A DNA stretch of 64,000 nt, from contig NZ_JAMRXH010000001.1 of NCBI RefSeq assembly GCF_023740735.1, forward strand, positions 620,001 through 684,000, read 5' to 3'. Source of the stretch: Nocardia sp. CDC159. GTDB taxonomy: Bacteria > Actinomycetota > Actinomycetes > Mycobacteriales > Mycobacteriaceae. The translations under genes and the position numbers were made by a program. The first letter of the stretch is position 1; each line of letters opens with the position of its first letter. This document shows positions 53,305-61,592 of the stretch, piece after piece. The notes beneath the pieces were generated by a model, which saw only the letters and a list, made by a program, of their open reading frames with translations, was not told where the DNA came from and made no database searches.

Positions 53305-54315
53305 ATGATCGATGACGTCACCGATACGACCGAGGCCCGCCCCCGGCGGCCGCATCGGCGTCGCCGCATCGCGCTCGCCGCCGTGGCGGGGACACTCGTC
53401 GCGGCGCTGATCGGCTGGCTGGCCGTGCGCGACACCGCTCCGGTCGGCCACTTCACCTCAGCCGCGGGATACGACGAATATCTCCGGACGTACCGCCGGG
53501 CCATGGCCGAACTGCCCCCGCCGAGCGCATCGCTGGACCTGCGCACCGACTACGGCGTGGTGCGCATGTACCGCTTCGACGGCGCCGATCCGCAGTCGCC
53601 GCCGCTGCTGCTGCTTCCCGGTCGCGCGGCGGCCGCGCCGATGTGGGCCGACAATCTGGCATCGCTGCGGCGGCTGCGCACGGTGTATTTGGTGGATTTG
53701 CTCGGCGAGCCGGGCGCGAGCGTGCAGAGCAGGCCGATTGTCGACGATGCCGAGCAGGCCGCCTGGCTGCATCAGGCCATCGCACAGCTTCCGGTGCGCG
53801 AGATCGTGCTCGTCGGGGTGTCCATCGGCGGCTGGACGGCAACCAATCTCGCCATCCGGCAACCGGATCGGATCGGCGGCGTCGTCGTCCTGGACCCGGT
53901 CATGACCTTCGCCCCGATGTCGTGGCGGGCGGTACTGCGTTCGATCCCCGCCTCGGTGCGCTGGTTTCCCAAGCGCTGGCGCGACGACTTCAACAGCTGG
54001 ACCGCGGGCGGCGCCCCGGTGGAACGAGTACCGGTCGCCGATATGATCGAGGCCGGGATGCGGCACTACCGCATCGCGCTGCCCGCACCGACCACGTTCG
54101 ACGACGCCCAACTGCGCGGTTTGGCAATGCCCTATCTCGCGATCATCGCCGGGAGGTCGGTCATGCACGACAGCGCGGCGGCGGCCACCCATGCTCGCCG
54201 CGTACTGCCGCGCGGCACCGTAGCTGTCTACGAGGACGCCTCCCACGCCCTCAATGGCGAATATCCCGACCGAATCGCCGCCGACATCGCCGCGTTCCTG
54301 TCCGGCAGCGGTTGA
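53305..54315 (+). CDS. Membrane-anchored alpha/beta hydrolase
   Basis: 336 residues. One N-terminal transmembrane helix (RIALAAVAGTLVAALIGWLA) after an Arg-rich stretch predicts membrane anchoring with the catalytic domain outside. Nucleophile elbow VGVSIGGWTATNL, oxyanion LLLPGRAAAAPMW, and the C-terminal His in EDASHALNGEYP. The upstream TetR and palindrome suggest that it is regulated by that regulator. Substrate unknown. Confidence 0.8.
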   Translation: MIDDVTDTTEARPRRPHRRRRIALAAVAGTLVAALIGWLAVRDTAPVGHFTSAAGYDEYLRTYRRAMAELPPPSASLDLRTDYGVVRMYRFDGADPQSPPLLLLPGRAAAAPMWADNLASLRRLRTVYLVDLLGEPGASVQSRPIVDDAEQAAWLHQAIAQLPVREIVLVGVSIGGWTATNLAIRQPDRIGGVVVLDPVMTFAPMSWRAVLRSIPASVRWFPKRWRDDFNSWTAGGAPVERVPVADMIEAGMRHYRIALPAPTTFDDAQLRGLAMPYLAIIAGRSVMHDSAAAATHARRVLPRGTVAVYEDASHALNGEYPDRIAADIAAFLSGSG

Positions 54316-54631
54316 GGCATAGGGGTTTTCACGCCACTTTGCTCGCCGATTCGATCTTTCCGGCGCTGCCCGATACAGTGAAAGTTACAGAGCGACGGGT
54401 TTGTCCGAATCTATTTGCTCTGTATACTTTTCGCTGCCTGTCAACCATTTTCCTTATCAGGCAGCACATTTCACGAGACATCCCGATTCAATGCGCGCGG
54501 CGACGCATCAGCATCCATGCCCTCTCGAAAGGCGTTGCGGCAGAACAGCTGCGGCGACCGACGCGGTAGCCCGCGGTTTTCCACGGACAACTCGGCCCCG
54601 CCCGAACCCGGCCACGCTCATATTGAAAAGC
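54316..54631 (+). other. AT-rich leader of the second M4 gene
   Basis: 316 bases with no clear gene. It is noticeably AT-richer than its surroundings and holds a candidate promoter: TTGTCC at 54401-54406 and TATACT at 54423-54428, spaced 16 bases. That leaves a leader of about 195 bases before the M4 start. No riboswitch fold is recognised. Confidence 0.45.
54401..54428 (+). promoter_or_regulatory. Candidate promoter for M4 metallopeptidase B
   Basis: TTGTCC (-35) and TATACT (-10) with 16-base spacing in the leader of the M4 gene. Similar to a housekeeping sigma consensus. Inferred only. Confidence 0.4.
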
Positions 54632-56299
54632 ATGAACGCCACACACAGACGGACGGCTCGCTCCGCCCTGACGGTAATCGCTTTTGTATCAATGGTTTTC
54701 GCGACCAGCACCGCGGCCAACGGTAATCCACAGGCTCCGCCTCCGACGCCGGGCAGCTCGGATCTGTCCGCGGCGCCGAAGGACGTGCTGAAGGATGCCG
54801 AGGGCGAGGTCATGCAGGCCGTGCCCAAACAACCACTTCCGACCCCGTCCGGAAAGACCGCTCTGCCCGAGGCCGCCGCACAGGTGCACGCCGAGGGCGT
54901 CAAGAAGGTCTTCACCCCGGGCGATTCGGTCGGCACCCTCGTCGTGGACTCCACCTTCCCGATCGGTGAGGGAGCCACGGCGCGGCTGCGCCAGGAGATC
55001 GACTCGGTCCCGGTCTTCGGGGCATCGGTGTCGCAGTCGCTGGGTACCGACGGCTCGCTGCTGGCGGCCACCGGTTCGCTGACCCGCAAGGCGGAGGGCA
55101 AGTTCCGGACGAAGACACCGTCGGGCCAGGTGTCGGCCACCGCCGTCAAGACGATCGCCCAGCAGGCCAAGGTCCCGGCCGATCAGCTCAGCGCCACCGA
55201 GACCAAGGCCTACTGGTACGACGCGAAACTGGCGGGCAAGGAGACCGCGAAGAGCGTCGCGGTCCCGGCATTCAAGGTCGAGGTCAAGGGCGACGGCAAG
55301 GATGGCGATCCCGGCCACTGGACCGTCTTCGTCGACGCCAACAACACCGGCAAGGTGCTCGACAGCTGGAGTGAGGTCAAGCATCTCAACCGCGTCGTCT
55401 GCGACAACGCCAACCGGCAGATCAACCCCAACCAGGCCGCCTGCGGTAGCAGCGTCCGACCCACCCGGTGGGAGGGCCGCCCGCCCGTCGGCATCCAGGA
55501 GGTCGACAACGCCTACGACTACATCGGCAACACCGACCGGTTCTACGCCACCTACACCGGGCTGAAGGATATGACCGCGCTGATCGGCACCAGCTCCAGC
55601 GACGGTCACGGAAAGGCGTTGCGCGCCACCGTCCGCCTGTGCGCCCCCGGCCAGTGCCCGTACCGCAACGCCTTCTGGACCGGTAGCTACGCGGCCTTCG
55701 GCACCGGTGCGGCCACCGAGGACATCGTCGGCCACGAGTTCACCCACGGCGTGACCCAGCACACCAGCGGGCTGGTCTACCGCAACGAGCCCGGTGCGAT
55801 CAACGAGTCCATGTCGGATGTGTTCGGCGAGTTCACCTTCCTGAAGGACACCGCCAACCCGTGCAACACCGCGGCCAACCGGTGGAAGCTCGGCGCCTGC
55901 AGCTCCCTGGGCGTGATCCGCAATATGCAGAACCCGAACGCCCACAGCGACCCCGACACCTATCGGGGACGGTACTGGTACACCGGTAGCGGCGACAACG
56001 GCGGCGTGCACATCAACAGCGGCGTGAACAACAAGGCCGCCTCGCTGATGGTGGACGGCGGCACCCACAACGGCGTGACCGTCACCGGTATCGGCATCGA
56101 CAAGACCGCCGCGGTGTACTGGACCACGCAGACGATGCTGACGTCCAACTCCGGCTACGCCCGCCTGGGCAGCGCCCTGTCGGCGGCGTGCAACGCGAAT
56201 GTACAGAACCGGGTGGGTGGCCTCACCGCCGCCGACTGCGACCAGGTGCGCAATGCCGTGCGGGCGGTCAAGATGCCGGTCCCGGCCAGCGCGTCCTGA
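54632..56299 (+). CDS. Secreted M4 (thermolysin-like) metallopeptidase B
   Basis: 555 residues from ATG 54632. Signal peptide (ALTVIAFVSMVFATSTAANG), FTP/PepSY propeptide (PGSSDLSAAPKDVLKDAEGE, PVFGASVSQSLGTDGSLLAA), M4 domain with EDIVGHEFTHGVTQHTSGLV, NESMSDVFGE and NGGVHINSGVNNKAASLMV. Cysteines and motifs match the copy at 23.7 kb closely, so they are paralogues. A terminator follows, then a lipoprotein that resembles an M4 inhibitor. Confidence 0.92.
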   Translation: MNATHRRTARSALTVIAFVSMVFATSTAANGNPQAPPPTPGSSDLSAAPKDVLKDAEGEVMQAVPKQPLPTPSGKTALPEAAAQVHAEGVKKVFTPGDSVGTLVVDSTFPIGEGATARLRQEIDSVPVFGASVSQSLGTDGSLLAATGSLTRKAEGKFRTKTPSGQVSATAVKTIAQQAKVPADQLSATETKAYWYDAKLAGKETAKSVAVPAFKVEVKGDGKDGDPGHWTVFVDANNTGKVLDSWSEVKHLNRVVCDNANRQINPNQAACGSSVRPTRWEGRPPVGIQEVDNAYDYIGNTDRFYATYTGLKDMTALIGTSSSDGHGKALRATVRLCAPGQCPYRNAFWTGSYAAFGTGAATEDIVGHEFTHGVTQHTSGLVYRNEPGAINESMSDVFGEFTFLKDTANPCNTAANRWKLGACSSLGVIRNMQNPNAHSDPDTYRGRYWYTGSGDNGGVHINSGVNNKAASLMVDGGTHNGVTVTGIGIDKTAAVYWTTQTMLTSNSGYARLGSALSAACNANVQNRVGGLTAADCDQVRNAVRAVKMPVPASAS

Positions 56300-56336
56300 C
56301 AATCCATCGGCGAACAACTGAATGAAATGGCCCTGG

Positions 56337-56373
56337 CGCCGCACCGGTCGTTCGACCGGTGCGGCGTTCTTTT
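56337..56373 (+). terminator. Strong intrinsic terminator
   Basis: Stem CGCCGCACCGGTCG / CGACCGGTGCGGCG with a tight loop, followed by TTCTTTT: a canonical rho-independent terminator. It lies 38 bp after the M4 gene and before the lipoprotein gene, so the two may be transcribed separately. Confidence 0.8.
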
Positions 56374-56453
56374 CGCGACCTCGAACCCCTATCGGCGGCC
56401 GCCACCGGCCGAAGTGACGGTGCCCGGCCGGCTGCGCGCGATATCGTTCGGCC

Positions 56454-56900
56454 ATGGGCGAATTCCGGTCCCGCCGCCGTATCGTGCGACTGCTGGTTCC
56501 TGCCGCCGCGCTCGTCGCGCTGATCCTCGCCGCGGCGGCCTGCGGTGGCAGCGGCGAATCCCGTTCCGGCGCGGCCGTTCCGACGGCCACTCGCGTCGAG
56601 GTCAATCAGACCGGCGGCTTCGCCGGGGTCGACGAGCTCTACACCGTCGACGCCAGCGTCCAGGACCAGCGCCGCGGCACGCTGTTGGAGAAGGTCGGCG
56701 GCGAGCAGTTCCGGGGGCTGGCCGACAGCTACATCGAACCGACGGGCTGCCGCGACGCGTTCACCTACGAGGTGACCGTGACCTACAGCGACGGCAACAC
56801 CAAGCACATCGCCACCGACGAGTGCAGCCAATCCCCCGAGCTGCTGACCGAGGTCATCACCCTCACCAAGGAGATCGGCTCGCACCGCAGCGGCAAATGA
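56454..56900 (+). CDS. Emfourin-like lipoprotein, candidate M4 protease inhibitor
   Basis: 148 residues. Lipoprotein signal peptide with lipobox AAAC near residue 28, so it should sit on the outer membrane face. The mature part, TRVEVNQTGGFAGVDELYTV and FTYEVTVTYSDGNTKHIATD, matches the emfourin pattern (xV...GGFAG..., then a beta strand with DG). Emfourins inhibit protealysin-like M4 peptidases and are usually encoded beside them, as here. Most known emfourins are cytosolic, so a lipoprotein form would be unusual. No strong ribosome site is visible. Confidence 0.6.
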   Translation: MGEFRSRRRIVRLLVPAAALVALILAAAACGGSGESRSGAAVPTATRVEVNQTGGFAGVDELYTVDASVQDQRRGTLLEKVGGEQFRGLADSYIEPTGCRDAFTYEVTVTYSDGNTKHIATDECSQSPELLTEVITLTKEIGSHRSGK

Positions 56901-57028
56901 GCGCGCTAGAGTGATACGACCGCCGACCCGGAATCGAATCGGCGGCAACGTGTTTCACCCCCATCGGGCCTGGGCGAATCCGCAGGCGACTTGACAGGGA
57001 CCGTACCACCTGAAAAGGTCGACGCGAT

Positions 57029-57047
57029 TTAGGTAAGCCTACGCAAA
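57029..57047 (+). promoter_or_regulatory. IdeR/DtxR-type iron box
   Basis: TTAGGTAAGCCTACGCAAA matches 14 of 19 positions of the consensus TTAGGTTAGGCTAACCTAA. It lies 13 bp upstream of the binding-protein start and would block transcription when iron is plentiful. Confidence 0.7.
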
Positions 57048-57060
57048 GTTGGGAGCCTCG

Positions 57061-58068
57061 GTGGGCGCGCGTCGATCGGCACGATCTGTTCTGATGGGAA
57101 TTCTGCTGCTGGCCGGAACGCTGGTCGGCTGCGGATCGTCGGGGCAGAGCGCCGATTCCGGGGTCGGCACGGTCGCGGAACCGGGTGCGCTGCCGGTGAC
57201 CATCCAGCACCGATTCGGCTCGACCACGGTGACCAAGGCGGCGCAGCGCATCGCGGTCGTCGGCTACAGCGATCAGGACTTCGTCCTGGCGTTCGGCGCG
57301 GTGCCGGTGCTGGCGCGCAAGTGGGCCGACTACGACGTGCAGTCCTGGGAGCAGCCGCAGCTGCGCGGCGCCAGCCTGAATCTGGTCGATCTGGGTAGCG
57401 ACTCCATTTCCCCGGAGAAGGTCGCGGCGGTCAAGCCCGATCTCATCATCGGCGTGTATTCCGGTATGACCCAACGCGATTACGACGCGCTGTCCAAGAT
57501 CGCGCCGGTGATCGCGCAGAAGGGCGAGTACATCGACTACGGCCAGCCGTGGCAGGAGGTGACCAAGCAGATCGGGGCGGCGCTCGGCCAACCGACCAAG
57601 GCCGATCAGCTGGTGCGGGATGTCGACGCGCGCTTCGCCGCCGCCCGGGCGGCCAATCCGCAGTGGGCGAATCGCACGGTGTCGGTCGCGACCTTCAGCG
57701 GCAACGAGCTCAGCGTGTTCGGCCGCCAGGATTCCCGGTCGCGCTTCTTCCACGCCCTCGGCTTCACCACGCCCGCCGAGTACGACCGGTTCACCGGTGA
57801 GAAGTTCTTCGCCAATCTCTCTTTGGAGAATGCGCGGATTCTCGACCAGGATCTGCTGGTCTGGGACCAGATGTCCTACACCCCCGGCGGCCGCGCCACC
57901 ATCACCGCCAATCCGGCCTTCGCGGTGCTGGCCGCCATGCGCGACAATCGCGCGATCTACCTCGAGGGCGAGGCCGAGAAGGCCTTCGCCTGGCAGACCG
58001 TGCTGTCGCTGCCGATCGCGATCGACGCCATCGTGTCCCAGGCGGAGCACGCCCTGCCGAAACGCTGA
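57061..58068 (+). CDS. Fe3+-siderophore ABC transporter substrate-binding lipoprotein
   Basis: 335 residues from GTG 57061 (GGGAG upstream). Lipobox LVGC in GILLLAGTLVGCGSSG. Then FepB/FhuD-type domains: RIAVVGYSDQDFVLAFGAVP, VAAVKPDLIIGVYSGMTQRD, IAPVIAQKGEYIDYG, QWANRTVSVATFSG. It captures a ferric siderophore and passes it to the two permeases that follow. The iron box before it marks the operon as iron-regulated. No ATPase gene of this importer is present in the window. Confidence 0.88.
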   Translation: MGARRSARSVLMGILLLAGTLVGCGSSGQSADSGVGTVAEPGALPVTIQHRFGSTTVTKAAQRIAVVGYSDQDFVLAFGAVPVLARKWADYDVQSWEQPQLRGASLNLVDLGSDSISPEKVAAVKPDLIIGVYSGMTQRDYDALSKIAPVIAQKGEYIDYGQPWQEVTKQIGAALGQPTKADQLVRDVDARFAAARAANPQWANRTVSVATFSGNELSVFGRQDSRSRFFHALGFTTPAEYDRFTGEKFFANLSLENARILDQDLLVWDQMSYTPGGRATITANPAFAVLAAMRDNRAIYLEGEAEKAFAWQTVLSLPIAIDAIVSQAEHALPKR

Positions 58069-58074
58069 CCCGCC

Positions 58075-59169
58075 ATGACGGCACCGACAATCCTTGCCGC
58101 CCAACAGCTCTCCGCGACCCGCGGCACCCGTCGGCGACGCGTCGGCGGCGTGCTCGTCCTGCTGGCCCTGCTCGCCGGCGGCGTCGTCGCCTCGCTGGCG
58201 ATCGGCGCGCACTGGCTGCCCCCCGGCCAGCTCGCCGCGGCGCTGTCCGAACGCTTCGTGACCGATCCGGCGACGATCGCCGCGATGAGTCCCGACCGGG
58301 CCGCCCGCAACGATGCCGCGCTCACGGTGCAGTCGCTGCGCCTGCCGCGCACGCTCATCGCGATCGTCGCGGGCGCGGCGCTGGGCACCGCCGGGGCACT
58401 GATCCAGGGGCACACCCGTAATCCGATCGCCGACCCGGGCCTGCTCGGCGTGAACGCGGGCGCGGCCTTCGCGATGGTGACGGCCATCAGCGTGCTCGGT
58501 CTGGGCGCCCCGATCCAATACGTGTGGTTCGCCCTGGCCGGGGCCGCGATCGCGGCCGTAATCGTCTTCGGATTGTCCGGCATCGGCACCGGCGCGATGA
58601 GCCCGCTGACCCTCATCCTGGTCGGCTCCGGGATCTCGGTCTTTCTCGGGGCGCTCACCTCGGTGACCATCCTGTCCGACAGCGCGGCGCTCAATGTCAA
58701 CCGCTACTGGAACACCGGTTCCATCGCGGGCCGCGGCTACAGTGGCCTCTGGACCACCGCACCGCTGATGATCGGCGGTATGGCCGTGGCCTTCGCGCAT
58801 GCCCGGCGCATCAATGTGCTCAACCTGGGCGACGATATCGCGCGCGCCCTGGGCACCAATGTGATTCGGGCGCGCCTGGTCGGTGTGCTGACCCTGACCG
58901 CGCTCGCCGGTGGCGCCACCGCGGCCTGCGGGGCCATCGCGTTCCTCGGTCTGATCGCCCCGCACATCGCGCGCCGGGTGACCGGTCCGGACTACCGCTG
59001 GCTGGTGCCGTGCGCGGCGCTGGTCGGGGCGGTGCTGACCGTCTACGCCGACACCGCGGGCCGAATCGTGGCCCGCCCCGGGGAGATACCGGTCGGAATC
59101 ATGCTCTCGCTCATCGGCGCGCCGTGCTTCGTCGCGCTCGCGCTGGCCCGGCGCATGGTGCGGATATGA
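58075..59169 (+). CDS. FecCD-type siderophore ABC permease 1
   Basis: 364 residues, about ten membrane helices. QSLRLPRTLIAIVAGAALGT and GHTRNPIADPGLLGVNAGAA are characteristic of FecCD permeases, with GDDIARALGTN and FLGLIAPHIARRVTGPDYRW as the cytoplasmic ATPase-docking region. It begins 6 bp after the binding-protein stop and overlaps the next gene by four bases. Confidence 0.88.
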   Translation: MTAPTILAAQQLSATRGTRRRRVGGVLVLLALLAGGVVASLAIGAHWLPPGQLAAALSERFVTDPATIAAMSPDRAARNDAALTVQSLRLPRTLIAIVAGAALGTAGALIQGHTRNPIADPGLLGVNAGAAFAMVTAISVLGLGAPIQYVWFALAGAAIAAVIVFGLSGIGTGAMSPLTLILVGSGISVFLGALTSVTILSDSAALNVNRYWNTGSIAGRGYSGLWTTAPLMIGGMAVAFAHARRINVLNLGDDIARALGTNVIRARLVGVLTLTALAGGATAACGAIAFLGLIAPHIARRVTGPDYRWLVPCAALVGAVLTVYADTAGRIVARPGEIPVGIMLSLIGAPCFVALALARRMVRI

Positions 59170-60212
59170 GGCGCTCGGTGCTGCGGGCCGGACCGCTGTC
59201 GCTGACGCTGCGACCCCGGGTGGTCGCGGTGGTCGTCGTCCTGGCCGCGCTGGTCGCGGTGTTCGGCTGCCTGGAGGTGTCCAGCGGCGACTATCCGCTC
59301 TCGCCGCTCGCGGTGATCGCGGCGCTCACCGGCTGGTCCGACGATCCGGGAACCCACGTGGTGGTGACCGAGTTCCGGCTGCCCCGCGCGCTGGTGGCGA
59401 TCACCGTCGGTGCGGCGCTGGGCTTCTCGGGCGCGATCGTGCAATCGGTGGCCCGCAATCCGCTCGCGTCGCCGGATGTCCTCGGCATCACCGCGGGCGC
59501 GGGCGCCGTCGCCGTGGCCGCGGCCACCGGGGTGACCGGAATCGGCGCGGTCACAGCGCTTCTCGGTACGACGGGCGCCGCGATGGCGGGCGGGCTGCTC
59601 ACCGGGCTGGTGGTCTACCTGCTGGCCTGGCGCCGCGGCATGGACGGTTATCGCCTCGTCCTCGTGGGGGTGTCGATCACGGCGCTCATGCAGGCGCTCA
59701 CCGAATGGTTCATCGCCAAGGCCGATATGCACGGCGCGGTCGCCGCACAGGGCTGGCTGAGCGGTTCGCTCAACGGCCGCGACTGGGCCGATGTCCGCAC
59801 GGCGGCAGTGGGTTTGGTGATCGCCGTGCTCGCGACGCTCGCGGTGGCCCGGGCGGTGGGTCCCATGCATCTCGGGGACGACGTCGCCGTCGGATTAGGG
59901 GTGTCGTTGGTACGGGTGCGGGCGATCCTGCTGATCATCGCCGTCCTGTTGGTGGGAGTGGCGGTGGCGGCCGCCGGACCGATTCCGTTCGTCGCCTTCG
60001 TCGCTCCGCAACTCGCGCTGCGGTTCACCGCATCGGCCACTCCCCCGCTGGTGACCTCGGCGCTCGTGGGCTCGGTGCTGCTGACCGGATCGGATTGGCT
60101 GCTGCGCACCGTCTGGGCCGGGGAGATGCCGGTGGGGCTCGCGACGGCCCTCGTGGGCGGTCCGTTCCTGGTGTACGTCATGGTCCGGCGCAATATGCGG
60201 ACCGAGATGTGA
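59166..60212 (+). CDS. FecCD-type siderophore ABC permease 2
   Basis: 348 residues, ATGA overlap with the first permease. VVTEFRLPRALVAITVGAAL, QSVARNPLASPDVLGITAGA and LGDDVAVGLGVSLVRVRAIL are the FecCD landmarks, with FVAFVAPQLALRFT for ATPase contact. Permeases 1 and 2 should form the heterodimeric channel. The ATPase must be encoded elsewhere. Confidence 0.88.
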   Translation: MRRSVLRAGPLSLTLRPRVVAVVVVLAALVAVFGCLEVSSGDYPLSPLAVIAALTGWSDDPGTHVVVTEFRLPRALVAITVGAALGFSGAIVQSVARNPLASPDVLGITAGAGAVAVAAATGVTGIGAVTALLGTTGAAMAGGLLTGLVVYLLAWRRGMDGYRLVLVGVSITALMQALTEWFIAKADMHGAVAAQGWLSGSLNGRDWADVRTAAVGLVIAVLATLAVARAVGPMHLGDDVAVGLGVSLVRVRAILLIIAVLLVGVAVAAAGPIPFVAFVAPQLALRFTASATPPLVTSALVGSVLLTGSDWLLRTVWAGEMPVGLATALVGGPFLVYVMVRRNMRTEM

Positions 60213-60255
60213 CCAAGGCCACAGACGGTCCGCATGCTTTCCCCTGGAAATTTAT

Positions 60256-60274
60256 TTAGGTTTGCTTTACCTAA
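60256..60274 (+). promoter_or_regulatory. IdeR/DtxR-type iron box
   Basis: TTAGGTTTGCTTTACCTAA: perfect 6-bp arms TTAGGT/ACCTAA and 15 of 19 matches to the IdeR consensus. It lies 61 bp upstream of the N-monooxygenase gene, so siderophore synthesis is also iron-repressed and separate from the importer transcript. Confidence 0.75.
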
Positions 60275-60335
60275 CTTATGCGGCATCCGCGATAGCTCCG
60301 GGCCGCAGTTCTCGACAGAAGGAGAAGAGCGCGCG

Positions 60336-61592
60336 GTGAGCGGCCGAACGTACGACATCGTCGGAATCGGTTTCGGGCCTTCGGGATTGGCCCTGGCCAT
60401 CGCACGGGAGGAGTACGGCCACGCGGCGGCGAGCGCGGTCTTCGTCGAGGCCCGCAAGCGGTTCGCCTGGCATCCGGGCATGATGGTCGAGGGCGCGACG
60501 ATGCAGGTGCCTTTCCCGAAAGACCTTGTCACCCTGCGCAATCCGTCAAGTCCGTACTCGTTCTTCAGCTATCTGCACGAGCACGGCAGACTGGTCGACT
60601 TCGTCAACCGGCAGACCTTCTTCTGCAGCAGAAGGGAATTCGCCGATTACCTGGCCTGGGCCGCCGCGCGCGTCGACACCCCGGTGCACTACGGCACGCG
60701 CGCGGTGGCCGTGCGCGCCACGGCGGGTGGGGCGGAACTCGAGGTCGAATTGAGCACCGGGGAACGACTGGTCGCCCGCAATGTCGTCGTCAGCGCCGGA
60801 TTGCGGCCCGCGCTGCCCGAGGGGGTCGTGGAGACCTCGCGCCGGTTCCACAACAACGCGCTGCTACCACGGCTCGCCGAGCTGCCGCGACCGCGCCATC
60901 GGCGCTTCGTCGTGCTCGGCGCGGGCCAGAGCGCGGCCGAGTGCGTCCGCCACCTGCACCGCATCCATCCCGATGCCGAGGTGCACAGCGTCATCTCCCG
61001 ATACGGTTATCTGCCCGCCGACGACAGCCCCTTCGCCAACCGGGTCTTCGACCCACTCGCGGTCGACGAATTCCACGCCGCCCCCGAATCCGAACGCCGG
61101 AGATTGCTTGCGGCACACCGCAGCACCAACTACTCCTGCGTGGATCCGGATCTGCTGCGCGAGCTCTACGACATCGAGTACGAGGAGCGGGTCTCCGGGC
61201 GCAGGCGGCTGTTCGTGCGCCGGGCCTCGGCGCTGGAATCGGCGGTCGAGACCGCGGACGGGGTGCGGGCCATCCTCGCCGATCGGCTCACCGGCGCGGT
61301 CGACGCGCTGGACTGCGACGCGGTGATCTACGCGACCGGCTTCCGGCCCGCCGATCTGCGCCCGCTGTTCGGCGACCTGATCGCGGAGTACACCCCGGAC
61401 GGGCAGGCCGCGACCATCGCCCGCGACTACCGGGTCCGCACCACCGCTGCCGTCACCGCCGGGATCTACGTGCAGGGCGGCTGCGAACACACCCACGGGC
61501 TGAGCTCGTCGCTGCTGTCGAATGTGGCGGTGCGCGCGGGCGAGATCCTCGATTCCGTGCTGGCCCGCCGGTCGGTGGCGGTCGGCCGGTGA
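60336..61592 (+). CDS. L-lysine/L-ornithine N-monooxygenase for siderophore synthesis
   Basis: 418 residues from GTG 60336 with AGAAGGAG upstream. FAD motif DIVGIGFGPSGLALAIA, substrate/NADPH segments HPGMMVEGATMQVPFPKDLV, TLRNPSSPYSFFSYL, VVLGAGQSAAECV and YATGFRP. Family members hydroxylate the side-chain amino group of ornithine or lysine to make hydroxamate ligands. Which amino acid is used cannot be read from sequence. Together with the NRPS start and the iron boxes it marks a hydroxamate-type siderophore pathway. Confidence 0.85.
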   Translation: MSGRTYDIVGIGFGPSGLALAIAREEYGHAAASAVFVEARKRFAWHPGMMVEGATMQVPFPKDLVTLRNPSSPYSFFSYLHEHGRLVDFVNRQTFFCSRREFADYLAWAAARVDTPVHYGTRAVAVRATAGGAELEVELSTGERLVARNVVVSAGLRPALPEGVVETSRRFHNNALLPRLAELPRPRHRRFVVLGAGQSAAECVRHLHRIHPDAEVHSVISRYGYLPADDSPFANRVFDPLAVDEFHAAPESERRRLLAAHRSTNYSCVDPDLLRELYDIEYEERVSGRRRLFVRRASALESAVETADGVRAILADRLTGAVDALDCDAVIYATGFRPADLRPLFGDLIAEYTPDGQAATIARDYRVRTTAAVTAGIYVQGGCEHTHGLSSSLLSNVAVRAGEILDSVLARRSVAVGR

